Positions 1 through 7,924 of a DNA stretch of 64,000 bases are shown in pieces. The number at the start of each line of letters is the position of its first letter. The first letter of the stretch is position 1. The DNA lies in NCBI RefSeq assembly GCF_029023725.1, contig NZ_CP119075.1, positions 5,761,501-5,825,500 of the forward strand, written 5' to 3'. The position numbers and the translations under genes are program-made. This stretch comes from Synoicihabitans lomoniglobus. Lineage in GTDB: Bacteria; Verrucomicrobiota; Verrucomicrobiia; Opitutales; Opitutaceae. Under the pieces are notes generated by a model. That model was not told the DNA's origin. It ran no database searches and saw only the letters and a program-made list of their open reading frames with translations.

Positions 1-54
1 GTGACAGTGCCGAAGCTGGAAGCATCGGCCACGGGGGGAATGCAGGGACGGTGG

Positions 55-73
55 CCGAGGCATCATGCCTCGG
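55..73. repeat. Perfect 9-bp inverted repeat
   Basis: The arms CCGAGGCAT and ATGCCTCGG are perfectly complementary around a single central C. It lies upstream of the TPR gene. With a one-base centre it is more like a protein-binding palindrome or a repeat-family relic than a folded hairpin. No T-run follows, so it is not an intrinsic terminator. Confidence 0.5.
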
Positions 74-138
74 GGCTGAATGACGGTTCGGTGGGTCGGG
101 GTTGCTCCAGTGGGTGGTGCGGTGTTCTCTGCGTGGCC

Positions 139-640
139 ATGATACCTACTCGTCGCCGTCTGGAATATACTTCCGGCTATCTTACCTTAGGATTGTCTCA
201 AGGAGGCGGCGGGGGAGTTGGCGTTGATCGAGGAGGCGGATGCTCGATCGGCCGATGTCATGCGGCTGCGGGTGGAGCTCTACCACCAATCCAAGCAATG
301 GAGGCGGCTCGCCATGGCGGGGGAGTCGTTGGCGGATTTGGCGCCCGAGGAGGAGCAGGGGTGGATTTCCTGGGCGTATGCGTTGCGGGAGTTGGAACGC
401 GTGGCGGATGCTCAGGATGTGCTGTGGCGGGCCGAGCCGGCTCACGGGAAAACGAGCGCCGTGCTGCATTACAATCTCGCGTGCTATGCTTGCCTGTTGG
501 GCGACCTGAAGGAGGCCAAACGGCGGCTGGCGATGGCGGTAAAAATGGATGACGAATTTGAATCCAGTGCGTGGGATGATCCCGATCTCGCGGCCTTGCG
601 CTCCGATGGCGAAGCGGGAAATGACGTAAAGGAGTCGTGA
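139..640 (+). pseudogene. Tetratricopeptide-repeat protein, interrupted by a +1 frameshift
   Basis: This is a TPR-type protein of about 165 residues, probably a cytoplasmic helper with no catalytic role; the family is common in Opitutaceae. The N-terminal part reads from ATG 139 (MIPTRRRLEYTSGYLTLGLSQ) and the rest reads in the next frame from about 203 (EAAGELALIEEAD...LHYNLACYACLLGDLKEAKRRL), ending at 640. At 199-206 the bases CAAGGAGGCG hold one G more than needed to join 'SQ' to 'EAAGEL'. Within the downstream frame the only early initiators are TTG at 218 and similar codons, preceded by an internal AGGAGG at 201-206. It is therefore a one-base insertion (pseudogene or base-calling error), a programmed shift, or a shortened protein started at TTG 218 (140 aa). 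The downstream frame alone carries the TPR helices. Confidence 0.6.
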
Positions 641-686
641 TCCGGGTTGGCATCCAACTCACATTGCCGAAGGTTAGATCGGTAGC

Positions 687-1703
687 ATGCATCACCGATT
701 CGCACCATTCTCGATCCGACGGTTGCGGGGTGGCGTGCTGCTGGCTTTGTCCCTGTCGATCGGAGTCGTCTTGCGAGCGCAGCAGCAGGCGGCGGTCGAG
801 GACGAGTGGGTCGTGGATACGGAGGGGTTGTTTGAGTTGGGGCGGGCGTTGTTTGAGGAACACGCGCCCGATGACATCAAGGCGCAGTTTCGCTTTCCGT
901 CGCGGGACGAGTTTGACGAATTTGCGGTGCGGTTGCAGCGGGCTTTGCAGGAGGGGTCGCTGGACGATCTCGCCGACTATCGGGCGGAGGCGCAGGCGGC
1001 GTTGATCGCGGTGCGGGCGTTTCCGGACTATGCGCCGTATGCGGATTGGTTGCAGGAGCGGTTGGACTACATCGACGCGGCGGGGTGGATTCGCGCGCAG
1101 CCGCCGCCGCGGCCGGTGGTGAAGCCCGTGCCGAACGAGCCGGTGCGGGCGGCGCCGTCGCGTCCGCGGGAGGTGGTGCCGCATTACGATTTGTGGGTTT
1201 CGCGCATGCAGGATCGTCCGAGGCCGGCGGTGGCGTCGCGGTTCGTGCCGGGTTTGCAGCCGATTTTTGCGCGGGTGGGCGTGCCGAAGGATTTGGTATG
1301 GTTGGCGGAAATCGAATCGTCGTTTAACCCGAATGCGCGCAGTCCGGTGGGGGCGCGGGGACTGTTTCAATTCATGCCCGGCACGGCGACGGACATGGGG
1401 TTGAGTTTGCGTCCGTTTGACGAGCGGGCCGATCCGCGGAAGTCGGCGCAGGCGGCCGCGAGTTATCTGAAACAATTGCACGGGAAGTTTGGTTCCTGGC
1501 CGTTGGCGTTGGCGGCCTACAATGCGGGGCCGGGCCGGGTTGACCGCACGCTGAAGGCGCATCGGGCGGCGACTTACGCGGACATCGCGGAGGCGTTGCC
1601 GGCGGAAACGCGTATGTATGTGCCGAAGGTATTGGCCACGGTGGCGGTGCGTGCGGGCGTCTCCCCGGCCGATCTGGCGCGGGCGATGACGGCGGTGAAG
1701 TGA
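687..1703 (+). CDS. Lytic murein transglycosylase (SLT domain)
   Basis: This enzyme cleaves peptidoglycan between MurNAc and GlcNAc in the periplasm with formation of 1,6-anhydroMurNAc. The 338-aa product has an N-terminal signal or anchor segment (about residues 13-30, rich in L/V/A after an RR pair). A poorly conserved helical region and a Pro-rich linker (about 135-160) come before the SLT domain (about 190-320). The catalytic Glu is E210 in the motif 'AEIESSFNPNA', followed by 'SPVGARGLFQFMPGTA' and 'LALAAYNAGPGRV', which are the classic family-1 lytic transglycosylase blocks. No LysM repeat is present. It stands 46 bp downstream of the TPR gene and 87 bp before the NYN gene, without an obvious operon. 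Confidence 0.93.
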   Translation: MHHRFAPFSIRRLRGGVLLALSLSIGVVLRAQQQAAVEDEWVVDTEGLFELGRALFEEHAPDDIKAQFRFPSRDEFDEFAVRLQRALQEGSLDDLADYRAEAQAALIAVRAFPDYAPYADWLQERLDYIDAAGWIRAQPPPRPVVKPVPNEPVRAAPSRPREVVPHYDLWVSRMQDRPRPAVASRFVPGLQPIFARVGVPKDLVWLAEIESSFNPNARSPVGARGLFQFMPGTATDMGLSLRPFDERADPRKSAQAAASYLKQLHGKFGSWPLALAAYNAGPGRVDRTLKAHRAATYADIAEALPAETRMYVPKVLATVAVRAGVSPADLARAMTAVK

Positions 1704-1790
1704 GCACGTCGCGCGGAAAGACCGGTCGCTATATTCTCCCAACTCTCTCTCGTATGGCCCGAGAAAGTGATTTACGGTTGGAATCACCTC

Positions 1791-2537
1791 ATGGAAACGA
1801 CCACCCCGACGGAGAGTATTGCGCTGTTGATCGACGCGGATAACGCACCGGCGGCGAAGATTGATTTTATCATCGCGGAGCTGGCGTCGTATGGCGTCGT
1901 CAACATTCGTAAGGCTTACGGTAATTGGAAGAAGTCAGAGCTCTCGGGCTGGGAAAAGGTGCTGCACGAATATGCTATCCAGCCGCGGCAGCACTTTGAC
2001 ATCGTGAAGGGGAAAAACGCGTCGGACATGGCGCTGCTGATCGACGCGATGGACATCCTCTACACCAAGAGCGTCGGGGTGTTTTGTCTGGTGTCGTCGG
2101 ATTGTGATTTTACGCCGCTCGTGCTGCGGCTGCGAGAGGAGGGCAAGCGGGTGATCGGTTTCGGCGGCAAGACCGCGCCGGAGCCGTTTGTGAACAGTTG
2201 CTCGCATTTTCTTTTTCTGGATGAAAAACCCGCCAAGGCGGACGCGACGGCGCGGCCGAAGGCCACCGGCAAGAGCCTCAAGGGAGACACGAAGCTCATG
2301 AACGTGCTGCGCAGCGCGGTGGAAGCCCAGGCGGATGACGACGGCTGGGCGCATCTGGGTCCCGTGGGGAATCACATTTCCAATCAGGGGTCATTTGTGA
2401 CGAGCAACTATGGTTATCGAAATCTCAGCGGCTTGTTTGGGGCCGTTGATGCGTTCGAGTTGAAGAAAACCAAAACCGCAACGGGCGGCACGCTCTACAC
2501 GGTGCGGTTGAAGCCGAAGATCGCGAAGAAGGACTGA
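1791..2537 (+). CDS. NYN-domain (LabA/DUF88-like) protein with C-terminal LOTUS/OST-HTH domain
   Basis: Predicted PIN-like RNA-processing nuclease. The N-terminal NYN domain begins with 'ALLIDADNAPA', the first acidic metal site. It continues with 'GKNASDMALLIDAMD' and 'VSSDCDFTPLVLRLRE', which supply the other conserved acidic residues of the PIN/NYN fold. The last about 75 residues ('LRSAVEAQADDDGWAHLGPVGNHI') match the OST-HTH/LOTUS pattern, a fold that binds RNA (G-quadruplex RNA in studied members). I chose ATG 1791 because the family starts directly with 'SIALLIDADN'; an in-frame GTG at 1767 would add eight unusual residues. About 248 aa, cytoplasmic. Function in this organism is not established. 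Confidence 0.85.
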   Translation: METTTPTESIALLIDADNAPAAKIDFIIAELASYGVVNIRKAYGNWKKSELSGWEKVLHEYAIQPRQHFDIVKGKNASDMALLIDAMDILYTKSVGVFCLVSSDCDFTPLVLRLREEGKRVIGFGGKTAPEPFVNSCSHFLFLDEKPAKADATARPKATGKSLKGDTKLMNVLRSAVEAQADDDGWAHLGPVGNHISNQGSFVTSNYGYRNLSGLFGAVDAFELKKTKTATGGTLYTVRLKPKIAKKD

Positions 2538-2644
2538 GCTCTCCCAGCTTGTAAAAACTTTGTGAGTTTCACGCCCGCTCTTTGCCGGGGACCGCTTTTG
2601 GGAAGACTTAGCGCTAAAGCGGCGTTTCACTTTGTCGATAACGG

Positions 2645-3292
2645 ATGAATACAACCGTGGTAACGACTGACATAAAACCCAAGCGGCATCGGGCCAAAAT
2701 AACGGAGTGGTTGGATAACCGAGGCTTCGGTTACGTGGGCATGGGCGAGGCGCGGGTGTTCGTGCACATCCGGGATTTTGTGGAGCGTATCAAGATGCCG
2801 GAGACGGGTGACGTGATCACTTATACGTTGGGACATGACAAACAGGGGCGCGTTTGTGCGACCTCGGTGATGCAGGTGGGTTATGGCGGCCAGGTGAGCT
2901 TGGGCGCGTGGATCGGTCTGGCGGTTTTGCTGGCGGCCCCCGTTTACGCGGTGGTGACGGAGTTGGACCGGGCGCGCTGGCCGGGAGTGGCGGGTGCCGT
3001 GGCGGTGGCGTCCTTGATCACGTTTGCCCTGTATGCTTTTGACAAGGGGCAGGCGAAGCGGGGGGCGTTTCGGATGCCGGAGGCGTGGTTGCACTTGGCC
3101 GAGTTGGCGGGTGGTTGGCCGGGGGCGTTTTTAGCGCAGCGGGCGTTGCGGCACAAATCGACCAAACCGACTTACCGTTTCACTTTCGGTGTGATTGTGC
3201 TGTTCCACCAGTTTGTCGCCGTCGACTTGATCTACGGTTGGGAAGTCAGTCGCCACTTACGTGAGCTGTGGAACTTCGTGGTCGGCTCGTGA
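2645..3292 (+). CDS. Cold-shock domain fused to DUF1294 membrane domain
   Basis: The 215-aa protein has an N-terminal cold-shock (S1-like OB fold) domain (about residues 15-75). RNP-like features are 'GFGYVGMGEARVFVHIRDF', here diverged from the usual KGFGFI/VFVH pattern. A DUF1294 module follows with hydrophobic segments at about residues 88-105, 115-133, 150-165 and 180-200 and the typical 'YAFDKGQAKRGAFRMPE' and 'LAELAGGWPGAFLAQ' blocks. The fusion is a known architecture. It probably places a nucleic-acid-binding domain at the inner face of the membrane; its role is unknown. It starts 107 bp after the NYN gene. Confidence 0.88.
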   Translation: MNTTVVTTDIKPKRHRAKITEWLDNRGFGYVGMGEARVFVHIRDFVERIKMPETGDVITYTLGHDKQGRVCATSVMQVGYGGQVSLGAWIGLAVLLAAPVYAVVTELDRARWPGVAGAVAVASLITFALYAFDKGQAKRGAFRMPEAWLHLAELAGGWPGAFLAQRALRHKSTKPTYRFTFGVIVLFHQFVAVDLIYGWEVSRHLRELWNFVVGS

Positions 3293-3299
3293 GCGGCAG

Positions 3300-3475
3300 C
3301 CGTTCACGCGGGGTTTTAACGCCCAGACGCGAAGACGGAGCGAGCGCGACGAAGACGCCGAGGACGGTCTGCCCCCCGGCGGCGGGATTCTCTGTCTCCA
3401 AAGAAAAATAGATCCGCCTCACCGCTTTGAGGTCTCCGCGCTCTTCGCGGCTTGGCGTTGAGACAAAAGCGTCCG
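3300..3475. repeat. Dispersed non-coding repeat-like sequence
   Basis: The segment between two convergent genes holds no credible gene. It contains 'CTCTTCGCGGCTTGGCG' (near 3441-3457), which resembles 'CTCTTCGCGGCCTTTGCG' near 16883-16900. I read these as members of one short dispersed repeat family; the assignment rests only on this visual similarity. Confidence 0.35.
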
Positions 3476-3495
3476 CCCGGCGAGGGTCTGCTTCG

Positions 3496-4338
3496 TTATT
3501 TGGCGCGATTCCAGGCTTTGTGAAGTTCGCGGCGCAGGACAGCGGCGGCGGGCCATGACGGGCAGATTCCCGTGATGTTGTAGCCGGCTCCGCCGGGCCA
3601 ATAGGGGCCGAGCTCGGGGCAGACGAACAGGGTTTTGTCCTGATTGCGGGGCGCGGCTTTCCAGAGCCGGAACAGGTCTTCGGTGAATTTCAGGTAGGAC
3701 TTTACCTCGGGCGTGAGACGGCCGTTGTGGGTCACTGAGATTTGGCAATGATGGCCGTTGAAGGGGCGGCAATGCGACTGCTCCGAGCGTTGCACCAGTT
3801 TAGGGTGGTCGAGCAAACGGGAACTGTAGTTGTCGGGACCGAGGTGCTTCACCACGGCGAAGTGGGAGAAGTCGAAATTGAGCACGATGCGCTCGCCGGT
3901 CGCCTTCTTGTAAAGCTTGGCGATCTCATAGGTTTTTTCCGGCGTCTCGGTGCAGGTGTCGCGGTGCACTTCGAGCGACATGACCAGGCCGCCGATCTTG
4001 TCGGCGATTTTGACCATCTTGATCCAATGCTTGGCGGCGACGGAGGGTTTGGTGAAATCGTCGTCGAGTTGGACGTTGATTTGCACGGCCCCGGCGTCCT
4101 TTTGCTTTTGGATGAGATCGGCGAAGTCGGCGGGTTTGCTGGTGGAGATGAAACCCAGGCGGTGAGGCAATTCATACTTGTCACACAGGGTCGCCATCTC
4201 GGGGGTGAGCGCGGTTGTGATACCGTCGAACCCGGCTTCGGCCACGGCGGCGATTTTCTTTTCCAAGGACCACTCGCGCCGGGGAGAGGGATGACCGACG
4301 AGGGACCAGAGATTGGCGATGTGGGCAATTTGAGGCAT
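3496..4338 (-). CDS. Sugar phosphate isomerase/epimerase (xylose isomerase-like TIM barrel)
   Basis: A 280-aa AP-endonuclease-2/TIM-barrel protein with no export signal. Family features are 'KIAAVAEAGFDGITTALTPEM' near the start, 'VQINVQLDDDFTKPS', 'SLEVHRDTCTETPEKTYEIAKLYKKA' and 'LNFDFSHFAVVKHL', which carry the Glu, His and Asp residues that bind the catalytic metal in this superfamily. The start MPQIAH at 4338 is preferred; 73 more codons are open upstream but are Arg/Ser-rich and overlap the promoter of the divergent SeqA-like gene. The substrate cannot be read from the sequence. Divergent from the next gene with 145 bp between them. Confidence 0.82.
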   Translation of the reverse strand: MPQIAHIANLWSLVGHPSPRREWSLEKKIAAVAEAGFDGITTALTPEMATLCDKYELPHRLGFISTSKPADFADLIQKQKDAGAVQINVQLDDDFTKPSVAAKHWIKMVKIADKIGGLVMSLEVHRDTCTETPEKTYEIAKLYKKATGERIVLNFDFSHFAVVKHLGPDNYSSRLLDHPKLVQRSEQSHCRPFNGHHCQISVTHNGRLTPEVKSYLKFTEDLFRLWKAAPRNQDKTLFVCPELGPYWPGGAGYNITGICPSWPAAAVLRRELHKAWNRAK

Positions 4339-4448
4339 GCGACATTTCAAGCATGACTCACGACCGCTTGGCGAAATGAAAGCCGCTGAAAATTCACCGG
4401 GCAGGCGGCGGTGGTCGCTGGGTTCTGGTCGCGGCGGACGGAGAAAAC

Positions 4449-4475
4449 TTGATATACCTGAATAACAGGTAATAT
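4449..4475 (+). promoter_or_regulatory. Promoter with embedded palindrome before the SeqA-like gene
   Basis: TTGATA (4449-4454) and TAATAT (4470-4475) are separated by 15 bp, slightly short for sigma-70. The spacer holds an inverted repeat, TACCTG-aataa-CAGGTA (4455-4471), placed where a repressor would block RNA polymerase. Transcription from this promoter would begin within a few bases of ATG 4484, and no ribosome binding site precedes the start, so the mRNA may be leaderless. Confidence 0.45.
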
Positions 4476-4483
4476 GTGTCGGC

Positions 4484-4957
4484 ATGGCCCCGAAAATTGA
4501 GCTTACCCCCGAATTGCTGGCGGAACTGGAACGGCGCCGGGACAGCGAACATCCCACGGTCGAAGCGGTGATCAGCAGTTTGCTGGCGACGTCCGGCGGT
4601 CGATTGATCGGCGATCCGTATTATTCCTTCACGTGTTCGGCGGCCTTTCGTTCGCTCACCAACGACTCGGATCGTTACCTTGCGCTGTTGGCCAAACTCC
4701 ACGCGATGCATCGGGGGGAGTTCGCGGAGTTCGTGCAGGGACAGAGTTTTAAACGGCGCTATTTCGGCCTCTCGGCCGCCGAGGTGTGCGAGGCTTCGCG
4801 GCACAATCAGGCACGACAGATTCCGGATTCCAAATACTGGGCGATCATGAACATCGATACCCCGACGAAGCGTCGTTTCCTCAAGCGACTGTTGATTTTC
4901 ATCGGCTATCCCGATGAAATGGTAACGCACGTGCGGGGTCTGATCGGCAACGGTTGA
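4484..4957 (+). CDS. SeqA-like replication-initiation regulator
   Basis: This 157-aa protein resembles SeqA, the protein that binds hemimethylated GATC and sequesters oriC in Dam-methylating gammaproteobacteria. The match runs through both domains. Residues 1-35 (KIELTPELLAELERR, TVEAVISSLL) fit the short ribbon-helix oligomerisation domain. Residues about 63-150 follow the DNA-binding domain: 'RYLALLAKLHAMHRGEFAEF', then 'FKRRYFG' where SeqA has 'RTRVYFA', then 'IPDSKYWAIMNIDTPTKR' where SeqA has 'VPGTPYWVITNTNTGRK', and 'IFIGYPDEMVTHV' where SeqA has 'QSMQFPAELIEKV'. Of the two SeqA asparagines that read hemimethylated GATC (N150, N152), the first is kept (N123) and the second is Asp (D125). 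Alignment is from memory of E. coli SeqA. No dam gene is in the window. It stands alone and is divergent from the isomerase. Confidence 0.75.
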   Translation: MAPKIELTPELLAELERRRDSEHPTVEAVISSLLATSGGRLIGDPYYSFTCSAAFRSLTNDSDRYLALLAKLHAMHRGEFAEFVQGQSFKRRYFGLSAAEVCEASRHNQARQIPDSKYWAIMNIDTPTKRRFLKRLLIFIGYPDEMVTHVRGLIGNG

Positions 4958-4965
4958 AGGGGGGA

Positions 4966-5001
4966 GGAGCCGTCATTCCGCTGCGGCTCCGGCGGGAACG
5001 A
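4966..5001. repeat. Nested inverted repeat after the SeqA-like gene
   Basis: GGAGCCG (4966-4972) pairs with CGGCTCC (4984-4990). It overlaps an imperfect outer repeat, GTCATTCC and GGGAACGAC. No T-run follows, so it resembles a short extragenic palindrome more than a terminator. Confidence 0.35.
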
Positions 5002-5169
5002 CAGGGCGGTGGTGGGATCATGAACTTCATCGGTCGTCCGTTGTCTGTGAGGACCGTTCGTTTTTTATCTTTAGTTGCCGGAGCGTTTGGCCGCTAACTG
5101 GCTGCAACCCCTCTCGTTGGCCGGTGGTGGGTCCATGTCCGATTCCGGCTGAACTGCTCCTCTTACATT

Positions 5170-7101
5170 GTGAAAACGTCCAGCATCTCTCTGCGCGTCG
5201 CTGATTTCCTTAAACAATATCCGCCGTTTGAATACATGGCGGAGGCGGAGTTGTTGGAATTGGCCCAAGGCGGGCGGGTGAAATTTCACGAAGACGGGGA
5301 GATCATTTTTTCCCCCGGCGAAGAGCGGGGGCGCTGGGTCTGGATGATCCAACGCGGCGCCATCAACCTCTATCGGCCGGGCGAACGAGGCGAGGAGCTG
5401 ATCGACGTGAGAGTGGAGGGGGATCTGCTCGGGGTGGATTGGGCCGATCCCACGGTGCCTTATCCGGCCACCGCGAGGGTTGCGGAGGAGAGCATCCTCT
5501 ATGCTCTGCCGTCGGATCGTTTCGTCGAAGTCTGCCGGGGCAACGCGAAGGCGGCCGCGTTTCTCCAATCCTATTTTGTGGTTAAAAAGGCGGGCGAACT
5601 GCCCGTCACCGAAACCGATGCGTTTTCGCTGGGCGAGCATTCGGCCGACTGGCTGCTCGATGTCGCGGAGCCCGATGGGCGCGCCACCAACCGCTTGCTG
5701 TTGGCCAATCCGGAGCAGCCAATCCGGGAGGTGGCGAAGATGATCGCGCCGGGTATGCAGGAGGCCGTGGTGGTCGTCGATGCCGAGCGTCGTCCCATCG
5801 GGGTGGTGACGGAGGCCAATTTTTCCGCGCAGGTGGCGACCGGGGATGTGTCGGTCGACACGCCGGTGCGTGATATCATGTCGCAGCCGGTGGTGACCAT
5901 CCCGCCTCGCACCCAGGTGGGGGATATCGTGATGACGATGATGCGGCGGCGGCGGCATCACCTCGTGGTGACCGAGACGGGTGGAACGGATGGTCGCGTG
6001 GTGGGGGTCGTGGGGGAAAAAACGATACAGGCGGTGCACGGCAACGTGCCGGTGTTTTTGTCGAAGGAGTTCACGCTCGCGCGCGATTTGCACGAGTTGC
6101 GTCGGTTGCGGGACCGGGCCGATGAGCTCTTGTTGCGATTTGTTGAAGGCGAGGCGCGGGTCGAATGGTTGACCAATTTCGTCGCGCAGGTGGATCGCAT
6201 GCTCACTGAGCAGACGATCGTCCTGGCCAAGGAAAAGTTGCTGCTGCTCGACCTGGTGGAACCCGACGTGGCCTGGTCGTGGGTCGCGTTTCACTCGGAA
6301 GGGCGCAAGGAGCGACTGCTCCGCTCGAGTCAGCGCACGGGCATCATCTACGCCGATCCCGCGCCGGGGGTGGATCGCGAACCCATGCTGCGATGGTTCA
6401 GCGCCTTGGCCAACGAACTGGGGGCGGTCTTTTCAGTGTGTCGGTTCCCGCTCGATCGCGGCGGGCGCATGGCGAGTAACTCCGAGTGGTGCATGTCGGT
6501 GTCCGAATGGCAGGCGCGGTTTCAGCAGTGGGTGCAGTATCCGATCGAGAATGAGATCATCACGCTCACGCCGTTTTTTGACCTGCGGGCGATCACGGGA
6601 GACCGGTCGTTGGTCCAGCAGGTGCGGTCCACCATTCGTGACAGCATCGTCGCCAATCCGGCGTTTGTGCCGCTGCTCGCCACCGACGCAATGGCGCACC
6701 TGCCGCCCGTGACGGTGTTTCGCGGTTCGGTCATCGATGCGGCGGGGGAGGTGTCGGACATGATCAACACCAAGTCCCACGCGCTCACGCCGTTGGTGGA
6801 TATCGCCCGCGTATTCGCGCTGGGCCTTGATTTGGGGGACGCCACGTTTACGCCCGACCGTCTGCGCAAGGCGGGCGAAAAACTGCCGAAACACGCGGCG
6901 TTGTTCGCGGAAGCGGCGGAAGCGTTTGACCACGCGCTCAAGCTGCAGACCCGCGTGGGGCTTAACCGCGGCGATGCGGCACGCTTTGTGCGTCCGGACG
7001 AGTTGACGCGGGTGGAGATTCAGCGGCTCAAGTCGATCTTCCGCACCGTCGCCCAACTCATGGATATCACGGTGAAACATTTTCATATCAATGCCGAGTA
7101 A
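5170..7101 (+). CDS. cNMP-binding / CBS-pair / DUF294 nucleotidyltransferase-like protein
   Basis: The 643-aa product reads, in order: a cyclic-nucleotide-binding-like domain (about residues 15-140), two CBS domains (about 175-300, including 'VGVVTEANFSAQVA' and 'VRDIMSQPVVTIPP'), a DUF294 putative nucleotidyltransferase domain (about 330-490) and DUF294_C (about 500-640). Such proteins are regarded as regulators of the GlnD type. The nucleotidyltransferase motif is degenerate: where the family has GR.E....TDQD, this one reads 'GRKERLLRSSQRTGIIY' (about 378-394), so both metal-binding Asp are missing. The start is GTG 5170. The exonuclease gene follows 6 bp later, an arrangement widely conserved for this family. 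Confidence 0.85.
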   Translation: MKTSSISLRVADFLKQYPPFEYMAEAELLELAQGGRVKFHEDGEIIFSPGEERGRWVWMIQRGAINLYRPGERGEELIDVRVEGDLLGVDWADPTVPYPATARVAEESILYALPSDRFVEVCRGNAKAAAFLQSYFVVKKAGELPVTETDAFSLGEHSADWLLDVAEPDGRATNRLLLANPEQPIREVAKMIAPGMQEAVVVVDAERRPIGVVTEANFSAQVATGDVSVDTPVRDIMSQPVVTIPPRTQVGDIVMTMMRRRRHHLVVTETGGTDGRVVGVVGEKTIQAVHGNVPVFLSKEFTLARDLHELRRLRDRADELLLRFVEGEARVEWLTNFVAQVDRMLTEQTIVLAKEKLLLLDLVEPDVAWSWVAFHSEGRKERLLRSSQRTGIIYADPAPGVDREPMLRWFSALANELGAVFSVCRFPLDRGGRMASNSEWCMSVSEWQARFQQWVQYPIENEIITLTPFFDLRAITGDRSLVQQVRSTIRDSIVANPAFVPLLATDAMAHLPPVTVFRGSVIDAAGEVSDMINTKSHALTPLVDIARVFALGLDLGDATFTPDRLRKAGEKLPKHAALFAEAAEAFDHALKLQTRVGLNRGDAARFVRPDELTRVEIQRLKSIFRTVAQLMDITVKHFHINAE

Positions 7102-7113
7102 GGCGCCGTGACT

Positions 7114-7845
7114 ATGACTGATTCCACGTCATTGCCGGTCGAGATTCAGCGTTATCTGGCCGCCACGGCGGACCCGCTTCCCGATGACACGCCGATCGAG
7201 CGGCTCCGTTTTGTCGCGCTGGATTGCGAAACCACCGGCACGGACGCGACCAAGGACGCGATCATTTCCATGGGCGCGATCGCGGTGATCGACGGTGAAA
7301 TCCGGTTGGAAGAGGAGTTCGAGGCGCTGTTGAAAATCCGGCACAACACGTCCTCAGTCGTCGTCCACGGCATCACCGCCGAAGAAGCGGCGCGGAAGGG
7401 GGTTTACGTGGAGGAGGCGCTGACGCGGTTCTTGGACTATCTGGGCAATGCCGTGATTGTGGGCCATCACATTGGGTTCGATGTGGAAGTGATCCAGCGC
7501 GCCTGCCTGCGGAATTTTGGCATCGAATTGAACAATCGTTGGATCGATACGATGGAGCTCACCCTGCACCTCGATGACGTGGGGGCGATTGAGGCCATGC
7601 GTCGATCGGTCGGCGGCACAGCGTCTCCATTCCAGGATTTTTCGTTGGATGGATTATGCCGACGCTTCCGGATCGCGCCGCACGATCGCCATACGGCGGC
7701 GGGGGATGCGTTCATCACCGCGCAGATTTTTCTCAAATTGTTGCGGCTCGCGCAGCGCCACGATCGCACGACCCTGGGCGCACTCGCGGAACGATGGGTC
7801 GACCCGCGGGATACGGAGGAGGCTGGGGGAGGCAGCCAGAAGTAG
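7114..7845 (+). CDS. DnaQ-like DEDDh 3'-5' exonuclease
   Basis: A stand-alone DEDDh exonuclease of about 243 aa, of the PolIII-epsilon type. Motif Exo I is 'FVALDCETTGTD', Exo II is 'IVGHHIGFDVEVIQ' and Exo III is 'DRHTAAGDAFITAQIF', which gives the Asp, Glu, Asp, His and Asp set needed for two-metal catalysis. It is cytoplasmic. It is co-directional with the DUF294 gene and nearly touches it (GTG at 7108 gives two extra residues; ATG at 7114 is preferred). This pair recurs in many bacteria, though the shared role is not known. It is not likely to be the replicative proofreading subunit, since no polymerase gene is nearby. Confidence 0.88.
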   Translation: MTDSTSLPVEIQRYLAATADPLPDDTPIERLRFVALDCETTGTDATKDAIISMGAIAVIDGEIRLEEEFEALLKIRHNTSSVVVHGITAEEAARKGVYVEEALTRFLDYLGNAVIVGHHIGFDVEVIQRACLRNFGIELNNRWIDTMELTLHLDDVGAIEAMRRSVGGTASPFQDFSLDGLCRRFRIAPHDRHTAAGDAFITAQIFLKLLRLAQRHDRTTLGALAERWVDPRDTEEAGGGSQK

Positions 7846-7924
7846 GAGGTAAGCTGTCGGGGTGGGGCATTCGGGCGATTTCACGCTTCCCACTTCATTT
7901 TCCCGCCTTCATTGCTGCTTGCTT

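Noticed and set aside
1-552. A 183-codon plus-strand frame from position 1
   Set aside because: Only the part from 139 to about 201 fits the TPR protein; the rest is a Gly-rich read-through in the wrong frame after the shift.
4484-4957. Reading the 157-aa protein as a ParD/CopG-type antitoxin
   Set aside because: The N-terminal helix could suggest ribbon-helix-helix, but no toxin gene follows, and the C-terminal two thirds align with the SeqA DNA-binding domain.
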